Below are positions 1 through 9,500 of a stretch of 64,000 nt of DNA, piece by piece (the first letter of the stretch is position 1; each line of letters starts with the position of its first letter). Source of the stretch: Cyclobacteriaceae bacterium. GTDB taxonomy: Bacteria > Bacteroidota > Bacteroidia > Cytophagales > Cyclobacteriaceae. The notes beneath the pieces are model-generated. The model had not been told where the DNA came from and searched no databases. It saw only the letters and a program-made list of their open reading frames with translations. The translations under genes were made by a program, and so were the position numbers. The stretch is taken from the NCBI GenBank assembly GCA_003565295.1, contig PXCO01000071.1:1-64000 (forward strand), written 5' to 3'.

Positions 1-1
1 C

Positions 2-1045
2 CCTCCGGAGTTCAAGAAAACAGACAGCCTTACCATTCATCATAAAGGTGACTTGCAACTGTTGAACTGGACGCAAGGCATGGAATACTTTGTCCTTTAT
101 GAATCCGAAGAAAAAAGGGTACTTCTGGCAGATAGGCAGGGGGAAATCCTTCAAAAAAAAAGTCTAAGCAATACAGATACAGCAGGTTCGCTTCCCAGTA
201 AGTTTTATTCCCTTCATTTTTTGGACGAAAACCAATTATTGTTGGTTGGTGCCACCAAGCTCTATTGGTTGGACGATTCACTGCAAGTGATAAAGGAAAA
301 AGATATCCCTATAAACCAACTCTCGCTTTACTTCAACACCGGGCATTTAAACCTCCTCCACCAAAATCATCTCTTCACCTTTGGCTATCCCAAACATGTG
401 ATGGAATGGCAAAAGGATGCCCCGGACTTTTATTCCAGATACCCTTTTCTTTGGGTGTATGACATGGAGGAAGATGACTTTGTTGCTCAGGCAGAATTGC
501 CCTTTACCATTAAGCAAAGGCAGGCACAGGGGCACTTTTTGGACATAGCCCCATATGCACAAATTCAAGAAGACAAACTTTACCTGCTATTTCCCCACAG
601 CCCGTATATCTTCAGTTACTCCTTTCCTGCGCTAGAGTTGGAGGATAGTGTAAAGCTGGAGCCGGGGAAGGATTTCACAGCCTGGGAACCAATTCCTAAG
701 GATGAGCTTGCTCCTGGACTTGCTTATGAGCGCATGATCATCTCTTCTGCCTGGATAGGCTTTCATATTTCCGGGGATAGGATATTAGCTAGCTACCGCA
801 TGGCAGCCAGCCGCAAAGCCTATTATTCCTATCTTCATGACCCTTCCCCAAAAGGGTTTAAAGAATTTATGGAAACACACAAAGGTGCAGTATCCTTGAT
901 ATATGAAAAGGACAAAAAAAGATGGGAGGGGAAATTAGACCCTACCTTTGAGTTTCGAAATGGCCTCATTATCCGAAGGGAAAAGTCCAAAATTCAACCA
1001 ACCACGACTTTTTACTTTCTATCGCTGCCCACATTCACCGAATAA
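2..1045 (+). CDS. DUF4221-like (beta-propeller-like) hypothetical protein, 5' truncated by window edge
   Basis: The frame is open to the left edge (PPEFKKTDSLTIHHKGD precedes the TTG at 53). Composition resembles the DUF4221 proteins common in Cyclobacteriaceae. Confidence 0.55.
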   Translation, partial: PPEFKKTDSLTIHHKGDLQLLNWTQGMEYFVLYESEEKRVLLADRQGEILQKKSLSNTDTAGSLPSKFYSLHFLDENQLLLVGATKLYWLDDSLQVIKEKDIPINQLSLYFNTGHLNLLHQNHLFTFGYPKHVMEWQKDAPDFYSRYPFLWVYDMEEDDFVAQAELPFTIKQRQAQGHFLDIAPYAQIQEDKLYLLFPHSPYIFSYSFPALELEDSVKLEPGKDFTAWEPIPKDELAPGLAYERMIISSAWIGFHISGDRILASYRMAASRKAYYSYLHDPSPKGFKEFMETHKGAVSLIYEKDKKRWEGKLDPTFEFRNGLIIRREKSKIQPTTTFYFLSLPTFTE

Positions 1046-1108
1046 GGGGGTCAATTCTTTTTCCAATCCTTGAGATTTGCTATTTTCGGATAAATCCAAG
1101 TAACCTTT

Positions 1109-3100
1109 ATGAATTACCGATTTGCTATCCCCTGTTATTGGTTTCTCGCTATTTTATTATTCCAGTCTGAAGCTTATTCCCAATCCCAATTGAGGCCTAG
1201 GTTACTGGTGACTGCCGAAGAAAAGGAAGGACTTATCTCCTTGGAAGCATTAACTGCCTCGTTGAACGAGGGTCATGGTAAATTGCTTTGGGAAAGTGTG
1301 AAAAGTCTGGCGGATGAGGCAGTAAACCAGCCTCCATTTACCGCATTTACCCCATTGGAAGGCCGGACCGGCGAGGATATCAGAAAAGGCAACCGGGAAT
1401 TCACCATTACGCATGCAGCGGGAATGCGTGTGAAAGCCTGTGCTTTAGCTCATCTGATCACCGGGGAAGGCAAGTATAAGCAAGCTGCCCTCACCCAGGT
1501 CAAGGTACTTTTCAACGACCAAGCTTGGCCGGAGTGGCAGGATATCTACCATAGGGAAAGTTTTGGTTTGGATGCGGATTTACGTACAGGCATGCTCTGC
1601 AGGGACCTGGGTTTGGCCTTTGATTGGCTCTATCCCAGCTTAAGTGCAGGTGAAAAGGAATGGTACATTAAGGGATTAGACCGAAAAGGCATTAAGCCCT
1701 ACCTAAAAGCCGTGGGGGAAAATGCTTGGTGGCTGGAAAGAAACAACAACTGGACCACTGTGGTGGTAGGTGGGCTTGGCATTTTGGGCATGGCATTGGA
1801 AGGGGAGCATAAAGAGGCCAAGACCCTTGTGGACTTGGCAATACCTCGTTTTCAGGATTATTTAGATCATTATGGGCCGGAGGGGGAGTTTAATGAAAAC
1901 CCAGCATACGCAGGCAGCTCCGGCCAACCGATTCTTTTTTTTACTGCCTACAGGTATTTTCGGGAGAATCCTGAACTACCAGACGAATTAAGGTTTTTTC
2001 AAAACCATTGTCACTGGTTGATCTATTCTACTGTTCCACCCGGTCATATCGTGCCGTTCGGGGATGGAGGACCTGAAATTCTCGCCGGTCAAACCACCTC
2101 CTTCTTCCCCGCTGTGGCCGCAGCTACAAAGGATCCGGTAATCCAATGGTATTATCATCAATTTGGAGGAAAGGATGATCGGGATCCTGTGCTTTCCTTA
2201 TTGTATTATGATGCAGAGGTGGAAGCCAAAGCACCGGACATCACCAATTTTCCTTTGGGAAGGGTATTCCCTGCCTATGATGGAATCATCTCGAGCAGGT
2301 CTAGTTGGGACTTTGAGGCTCCCGCATCGGTGGTGATTAGCAAAGCAGGAGGTGGAGAGGTAAATCACAGCCATCCGGACGCAGGTCAAGTGTGTGTCTA
2401 TGGCTTTGGTGAAGAGCTGATCCGGGATTTGGGAAAAGTAAACTATCCTGTCTGGTCTGAAAGGCAACATTATTACCATTTCAACAGTAATGGCCATAAT
2501 GTACTCTCCTTTGAGGGTAAAGACTTAATCTGGAATGCTGATCATAAAGCTGAAATTACCCGGCAGGATTTTAATCATGAAGGAGGTGGAAGCTGGGAGA
2601 TAAACACCACAGCTCTTTATAAGGGTGGCAACAAGGTGGTGAGAGCTGTTATGCATAATGTAAAGGGAGTGGTGGCCGTACTTGATGATGCCACTTTTGA
2701 CAAAAAAGGCAAGATAAGGGTAAGATGGCATCCTCAAAGCCCCGTTGAGCCGGATTCAGAAGGAAACTTCCTACTGGAGGTAAATGGGGTCACCTTGGTG
2801 GGAAAGATGGTGGAGCTTAAAGGGCAATCCCTAGATTTCACTTCTTCAACTCATTTTTATCAAACCCCTTATCACAAAGACCGAATCGGTAATGAACTTC
2901 CACAGCGCAGAGAACCTTATCTGGATGCCGAATTAGAAAGCCAAAGTGCCAAAATCTTAACACTATTTGCAATTTATGAGGGTGAAAGTAATGTGGCCAA
3001 ATGGAAGGAAGGTCATGGGCAAACCTGGAAAATTGACCTGCCTGCTGGGGATGTGGTGGTTAAATGGGACGGCAATGATATGATGGTTTCTCAAGAGTAG
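1109..3100 (+). CDS. Heparinase II/III-like polysaccharide lyase, secreted
   Basis: 663 aa with signal peptide; NNNWTTVVVGG, NPAYAGSSGQP and GGGEVNHSHPDAGQVCVYGFGEELIRDLG resemble alginate lyase/heparinase II-III proteins. Confidence 0.8.
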   Translation: MNYRFAIPCYWFLAILLFQSEAYSQSQLRPRLLVTAEEKEGLISLEALTASLNEGHGKLLWESVKSLADEAVNQPPFTAFTPLEGRTGEDIRKGNREFTITHAAGMRVKACALAHLITGEGKYKQAALTQVKVLFNDQAWPEWQDIYHRESFGLDADLRTGMLCRDLGLAFDWLYPSLSAGEKEWYIKGLDRKGIKPYLKAVGENAWWLERNNNWTTVVVGGLGILGMALEGEHKEAKTLVDLAIPRFQDYLDHYGPEGEFNENPAYAGSSGQPILFFTAYRYFRENPELPDELRFFQNHCHWLIYSTVPPGHIVPFGDGGPEILAGQTTSFFPAVAAATKDPVIQWYYHQFGGKDDRDPVLSLLYYDAEVEAKAPDITNFPLGRVFPAYDGIISSRSSWDFEAPASVVISKAGGGEVNHSHPDAGQVCVYGFGEELIRDLGKVNYPVWSERQHYYHFNSNGHNVLSFEGKDLIWNADHKAEITRQDFNHEGGGSWEINTTALYKGGNKVVRAVMHNVKGVVAVLDDATFDKKGKIRVRWHPQSPVEPDSEGNFLLEVNGVTLVGKMVELKGQSLDFTSSTHFYQTPYHKDRIGNELPQRREPYLDAELESQSAKILTLFAIYEGESNVAKWKEGHGQTWKIDLPAGDVVVKWDGNDMMVSQE

Positions 3101-3220
3101 ACAACGACTCTTTTCCCTAATTTTCTTAATACTGATATAATTTCTTTAGGAGAGCAAATTAAGAGAAAGTGAATTATTTAATTCATGTGTTTATATTTTC
3201 TTTTCAACGATCATTACCTG

Positions 3221-3356
3221 TCCCGAACTTGTTTCGGGAACTTGCCACGTACCACCGGTCGGGGTGGAGGAATCTCGCATCTCCCCGATAGCCCCGATAG
3301 CTATCGGGGGGCACCCCGGTGTGTGACGTGCTCGCCATGCCCTGACTGCCGTCAGG
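3221..3356. repeat. Intergenic mosaic of three hairpins, including perfect 18-bp palindrome CCCCGATAGCTATCGGGG (3292-3309)
   Basis: TCCCGAA/TTCGGGA (3221-3239), CCCCGATAG/CTATCGGGG (3292-3309), CCTGAC/GTCAGG (3341-3356); GC-rich island in an AT-rich intergenic region. Confidence 0.75.
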
Positions 3357-3475
3357 ACAGGCTCGATTTCATCTTGGGAAAAATACTGCCCAGGAATGCA
3401 TTAATTAAAAAATTGTATGTTTGTAAAGGTAAATGGTAAACCCTTTTTTAGATAAATACCTGCGCAAACATTCAG

Positions 3476-5110
3476 ATGAATTGGAAAATCGGTCTCCTTT
3501 TAGTTGGAATAGTGCTCAATATGCCTTCAAAAGCAATTGGTCAGCATAAGGTTTTCACCCGTGCGGATACCCTTAGGGGAAGCATTACCCCCGAACGGGC
3601 CTGGTGGGACCTAACCTATTACCATCTTAATATTGAAGTATTCCCGGAGACAAAATCCATAAAAGGTGAAAACAGGGTGCAATACAGGGTGGATAAACCT
3701 CACCAAGTGCTTCAAATTGATCTTCAGGAACCCCTTAGAATAACAGCCGTCACCCAAGACGAGATAGCATTGCACTTTAAAAAGGAAGGTGCGGCATATT
3801 TTATCCAACTTGCCAAAGAACAACAAGTGGGTCAGATAGAGCAACTGAGCATCCACTATGAGGGCATCCCCCAGGAGGCAGAACGTCCGCCTTGGGATGG
3901 TGGAATCACCTGGTCAAAGGATAAAAATGGTAATCACTTTATCGCCTCCTCCAATCAGGGCATTGGCTCCAGCATTTGGTGGCCAAGCAAAGACCACCCC
4001 GCAGATGAAGTGGATAGCATGCTCATCAGCGTAAAAGTTCCCAAAGGGCTGATGAACGTTTCAAATGGCCGGCTGAGACAGGTGGACGAACATGATGAGG
4101 GTAACACTTTTCACTGGTTTGTCAGTAACCCCATCAATGATTATGGGGTCAATATCAATATTGGGGACTACGTGCATTTTGGGGAAAAGTACATGGGGGA
4201 AGAGGGTATGTTGGACATGGATTACTATGTGCTTAGTTACAACCTGGAAAAAGCCAAAGGCCAATTTAAGGATGCGGCACGCATGATGGAAGCTTTTGAA
4301 CATTGGTTTGGGCCTTACCCTTTTTATGAAGATAGTTATAAGTTGGTGGAAGCCCCATATTTGGGTATGGAGCATCAAAGTTCCGTAACCTATGGCAATG
4401 GTTTTGAGAATGGCTATCTGGGCAGGGATCTTAGCGAAACAGGATGGGGAATGAAATTTGACTTCATTATCATCCATGAGTCTGGCCATGAGTGGTTTGC
4501 CAATAGCATCACTTATACCGACATTGCGGATATGTGGATCCATGAAAGCTTTACCAATTATTCCGAAAGCCTGTTCCTGGATTACCATTATGGTAAGGAG
4601 GCCGGGCAGGAATACGTGAGGGGCACCCGTCCCAAAATAGAAAACAAATTACCCATCATCGGTCGCTACTCGGTAAATCACCGGGGATCTGCGGATATGT
4701 ATTACAAAGGTGGTAACATTTTGAATACATTACGGGAAATCATCCAAAACGATGATAAATGGCGTGATATACTGAGAGGAATGAACAAAGAGTTTTTCCA
4801 TCAGAATGTAAGCAGTGCACAAGTGGAGAATTTTCTGTCCCAACAATCCGGGTTGGATTTAACTGCATTTTTTCATCAGTATTTGAGACATCCCTCCCTT
4901 CCTGTGCTGGAATATTACTTTTTCGACGAAAACACCCTCCGATTTAGATGGGTCAACTGTATCCCAAGCTTTGACATGCCCGTTGACCTTTTGCTCACAA
5001 ATGAGCGCATCCGGATTTATCCAACCACCAAATGGGGTGAAAAAGAAGTAAGACGGGAGAAAATCATCATCGAACCAAACTTCTACGTGGGTAGTTTTCA
5101 ATTAAGGTAG
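3476..5110 (+). CDS. M1 family metallopeptidase (aminopeptidase N-like), secreted
   Basis: HESGHEWFANSITYTDIADMWIHESFTNYSES (HExxH-x18-E) and signal peptide. Confidence 0.9.
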   Translation: MNWKIGLLLVGIVLNMPSKAIGQHKVFTRADTLRGSITPERAWWDLTYYHLNIEVFPETKSIKGENRVQYRVDKPHQVLQIDLQEPLRITAVTQDEIALHFKKEGAAYFIQLAKEQQVGQIEQLSIHYEGIPQEAERPPWDGGITWSKDKNGNHFIASSNQGIGSSIWWPSKDHPADEVDSMLISVKVPKGLMNVSNGRLRQVDEHDEGNTFHWFVSNPINDYGVNINIGDYVHFGEKYMGEEGMLDMDYYVLSYNLEKAKGQFKDAARMMEAFEHWFGPYPFYEDSYKLVEAPYLGMEHQSSVTYGNGFENGYLGRDLSETGWGMKFDFIIIHESGHEWFANSITYTDIADMWIHESFTNYSESLFLDYHYGKEAGQEYVRGTRPKIENKLPIIGRYSVNHRGSADMYYKGGNILNTLREIIQNDDKWRDILRGMNKEFFHQNVSSAQVENFLSQQSGLDLTAFFHQYLRHPSLPVLEYYFFDENTLRFRWVNCIPSFDMPVDLLLTNERIRIYPTTKWGEKEVRREKIIIEPNFYVGSFQLR

Positions 5111-5167
5111 TGCAATTGAGTTGAATTCAAGCAAAACGCAAGCTACACACGAAGGAATGTTCTCCCT

Positions 5168-5255
5168 TAATATCGGGGCTATCGGGCAGAACTTGCGGAA
5201 TCCCCCGAATCGAGTTCCACGATCCCGATAGCTACGAGATGGGGCAGGAAATCGG
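5168..5255. repeat. Second, diverged copy of the CCCGATAG-type intergenic repeat
   Basis: Contains tatcggggctatcggg, matching the reverse complement of the 3.3 kb element, plus gatcccgatagct. Confidence 0.5.
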
Positions 5256-5571
5256 GCCATTGAAAGGCAATTAAAAACAGATGTATTTCATGAAATTTGC
5301 ATACCTGTTAATCCCTGGCTTAAATTTTTACCAACCGATAAAATAGTATTCCCCTTTTCCCAAAAAAATTTTCGCCCTATATAAAAAGTATTTAGGTGTT
5401 TTCAATGAGTTTATTATTAATTTGAATTATTATTCTAATTTAATCGAATTGAAAGAATTTTAAGCGTAATTTTGTCTTTTTTATACATGTTTATTTTGCT
5501 TTACCTTAGCGAGCAGACAAGGTCACATTTTTGTACAACAAATTTATTTTATCAAAGTAATTCTATTTATC

Positions 5572-6096
5572 ATGGTACCTAAAAATCTAAAACACATCTG
5601 TTTGATCGTATTATTCTTATTTCCTTTTTTCACTTCGGTGCAGGGACAGGCCTTCAAGGAAAAAGACCTGGTGTTACACGGTGGAATAGGTATTGGAAGC
5701 ACCTATACATTGGGTTTATTGGGCGGTTTTGGCCTCCCAGTTGGAGTGGGCGCAGAGTATGGCATCACTGATTTTGAAAGTGGAGCAATCGGGGTTGGTG
5801 GCGAACTTGGATATGTGAATTACAGTGGATTTTCCATTACGCACATAGGAGGCAGGGGCTCTTATCATTTCTCCGAGCTATTGGACATGGACCATGACAA
5901 GTTAGATCTCTATGGAGGCTTAGGCTTGTATTACCGAAGTTTTAATTTTAACGGTGCCGCTTTTGCCAGCAGTGGCATGGTGCTTTCCCTGCATGCAGGT
6001 GCAAGGTATTATTTTACCGAAAAATTCGGGGGTTATGGGGAAATTGGCAACAACTGGGCCTGGCTCAACCTAGGGGTGGTATATAAAATTAATTGA
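5572..6096 (+). CDS. Outer-membrane beta-barrel-like protein of unknown function
   Basis: Signal peptide followed by Gly/aromatic-rich alternating strands, ending YFTEKFGGYGEIGNNWAWLNLGVVYKIN. Confidence 0.6.
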   Translation: MVPKNLKHICLIVLFLFPFFTSVQGQAFKEKDLVLHGGIGIGSTYTLGLLGGFGLPVGVGAEYGITDFESGAIGVGGELGYVNYSGFSITHIGGRGSYHFSELLDMDHDKLDLYGGLGLYYRSFNFNGAAFASSGMVLSLHAGARYYFTEKFGGYGEIGNNWAWLNLGVVYKIN

Positions 6097-6531
6097 TGAT
6101 TAGTCTCAGTTAAAGGAATCTTCAATTTAGATGGGGAAAGGGAGGCCATTCAAATCAGCCATTTTTTTGAATTGAGTCAGCCCCTTTCCTTTATCCTATC
6201 TTTTTATCGACTTAAGAATTTAATTGTTGAAGCCCAACTCCAATGCCATAAGTAGAAGTGTTTTCAATTTTAACAGATTTTGGAAATATTTAGTGGAAAA
6301 GCTATAGGAAAGAAAGCCTGGGGTAGGTTTAAATCCTTCAATTAAATTTCTTGATATTTAGCATTTGGTGAGTGTTTAACTAAATCCACCAATACCCATG
6401 AGACCCAATTTAAATACAACCATCATTTCATTCAAAAATTGGTTACTATGTTTCGGGAAGATCGGAAAGAAATCGCCAAAAAGCAGTAGATTTTAGGATA
6501 TTGATCCTTCCTGCAAGGGTTTTCTAACTGG

Positions 6532-9500
6532 TCACCTTAGCTTACTGGCCACCACCACGGTTTTCTTTATTTGATGCATCTGGCCACTTGGATGATATAG
6601 TTCTGCCCAAAGAATATAGTATCCTGCACTTACCCTGGCACCCTTCGCATCTGTTCCATCCCAGGTATAGAAGCCCTCCTGGCCCCAAAGTACATTGTGG
6701 CACAATTCTCTGACCATCCTTCCCGTAACACCGTAAATCCTCAACGTGGCCATATAACCCGGGTTATCCATCTTATAGGAAATGGTAGTAAATGGGATTT
6801 CCCCTGCGGCATCCGGGATAAAAACTTCTGGGGAAATGTGTAGCCCCTTTTCCAAGGGGTTTTCCAAATATACACTGGAATTCCTCCGGCCGGGGGTAGC
6901 AAACCCGGATGTCGCAGAAGCAGAATGCCAATTGCTGGGGTCATCTACAGGGGCCCTGGCCGAGTAACGCTCCAAAGACCCCCCCCGCACATCCCTCAAA
7001 TATCCATGATGCATTTTTTCGTGGTAGTCAAAGCGTTCCACAAATGTCTCATTTGGATCCAGCAAAACTACTGAACCACTACCCATTGGATAACTGGGAA
7101 GCACAAGCATCTTCATCTGCTCCCTGACTCCTTGGGGGTAAACCTGGTACAATTGATCAGGATCCGGAGTGAACACCAGGTAGGAATCTGGGGGCACTAT
7201 CATATCCCCTGTAGAAATGGCCCTTCGGTTACTGATCTGATCATTGGACACATTGGCAAGTTTCCACTGCTTTAGGTTTACCCAATGATCCGAGGCATTG
7301 TAAAGCTCCACGAATTTGGGGGTGCCCAATCTGGGATTAAATAGCACCTCGTTGATCACCACATCACCCGGTTCCGGCTCACCAGGCAGTATCAGGTGGG
7401 CAAGAGAAGCATCCTGATCGAGCTCTTCTCCCGAACAGTCCCTGAAGTTCGTGGCCTTAATGGTATAGAATTGGTTGATTCGAATTTCATCTTTCAGTTT
7501 TACCAGGATGATGGAAGGATCCACGCTATCCTGGACCATAAACTCAACCTCAAAATTCGGATCTATTTCCACCGCTGCCTGGGAAACATTGAAAACCGGT
7601 TTGGTAAAATGGAGAGAAAGTGTGTTAGCATCCATTTTTTCCACCTTTGACAGCCTAGGTAATTGAGGCATCTGTTCGGGGCCATATAAGGAGTTGACTT
7701 TTCCTGGCGTTCCCCTGTCAGGGGATACCGAAACTTGAATATTTTCAGCATCTGCACAGGCATAATAGGGATTTACCACTTCCAGGCTATAACCTCCCTG
7801 TGCGAAGGTTGAACCTCCAAAGGATTCAGTGGTATAAACTAACTCATCAATGATCTCACCATCGGCATTGAAGAGTGTTACATGGTCGCCGGCATTCAAA
7901 AGGGTAGGCCAAGAACTTAAACCCAGCACTTCTCCAAAACCTTCAAATGCAGCAACTTGACTCATGGGACATAAAATCAAATAGGAATTGGGGGATAGGT
8001 GGCTTCTGGGCAAATGGGTATTAGAGCGGCTATTGCCAATTTTCATTCCTCCTAGGTAAATGGTCTCTACAGAAGGGTTGTAAATTTCAATGTATTCCGC
8101 ATTGGGCAATTTCTGGTTTGGCCTCGGTGCAGGCATGATTTCATTGATGACCAGCTCCCGGTAAGCCGGGCTTCTGGGAGGGTCGAAGATTACCTCAAAA
8201 TGGGTATCCTCCATTACATTGCCATTCATATCCTCAAGTCCAGAGAGCTCTAGGGAAAGCACCGAACTATCTTCAAAGTTGTCGATAAATACCAATAAGA
8301 CCTGTTCTGAACTTTCGCCCAGCACTGCCTCTACGGGAGATTGGCCTTCTAGTGAGTAGAATTGGGGAATCACAGCGAACACGGGGGATAAAGGCTTATC
8401 AAAATACAATATAAATTCCTTGGCACTTATGACCCTCACATCCATAAGCCTAGGGGGGTTTGGATCCCATATCAAAGTTCTTGTGCTTCCTGCCAGCCAT
8501 TTCCCATCCTTTGATTTCCTGGGAGGAATTTTTAAGGTAAGAATCTCAGCTTCTGGCATAGGGCCATCCATAACTAGTTGAAGTCTCGTGGGATCACTTT
8601 GGTTGAGAATGGGGAAAACAGCTACTTCGTTGTCTAATAACTTGAAATCACCTAACCATGGATCCGAATCATCCAACGGCACCTGCTGAACAACCGAAAT
8701 ACTTTTACTGTTTTCTACCCAGATATCCTGAATGGCATCATCATACAAAAGCTCTAAGCTGATTTGGCTATCTGGAATACCTTCATCATTTCCTTGGAGT
8801 GAATAGGTGAATTGTAGCCATCCGTTAAGTTGAAGTGAATTTGAAAGTGAAAGGAGACAATCATAGCCCAAATCCCCCTTTCTTACCATTTCTGGCTTTA
8901 GGCCATTTATGGAAAATTGATCCGGGGTAAATTCATGATCCTCTTGCAAATATTGGGTGAACATAAGTTGAACCTCTTTTTCCCCCCAAATTCTGGCCTC
9001 TCCAATAGCCTTTAAGGAATGGTCCTTTTGATACGTTAAAGGTTCAAGCATTCTCCCCTTTTCGTCCTTAGCTCCGAAAATGTTGATTTCAATCAGCCCC
9101 TTGGGCAATGGCGTCTTGCTTTCAAGAATATATGGCTTGTCTGCTACAAAAAATTCCATACGTTTGCCGTTCACCAAGACCTCATCCAGTTCTTTAATGG
9201 GTTTACTGAGATATAGTTCTATGCGATAAGGAGAAAGCAAATGTACAGAATCGATGACAGGGGGAAGGGTATCCCAGACAAAGTCCAGGTTGATAGTTCG
9301 GTTCATGGGTTGACCGAATAAATCTTTTAATTGCCTAATGCTGAGCCTATAGTTTTGGCCCTGCTCCCAAGGATGTTGGAATCCTAAAGCGACCTCATCG
9401 GCAGATATCATCTTCACACTCTTAGGCTCACCAACACCGTTGTTCACCTGATAGTGGGCAGGAATGGCAGCCCATTTGGGATCTAAGGATTTATTAAAGG

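Noticed and set aside
3221-3356. Possible CRISPR-like repeat array
   Set aside because: The three hairpins differ in sequence, there is no regular repeat/spacer alternation and no cas genes are nearby.
3185-3439. 84-aa ORF in the 3.2-3.4 kb intergenic region
   Set aside because: It is built almost wholly from the palindromic repeat island, and its Cys/Pro-rich translation is an artefact of the hairpins.
4061-4588. 175-aa antisense ORF within the M1 peptidase gene (and similar long antisense ORFs such as 17994-18539 and 45977-46495)
   Set aside because: Shadow ORFs opposite well-supported genes, with no independent motifs.
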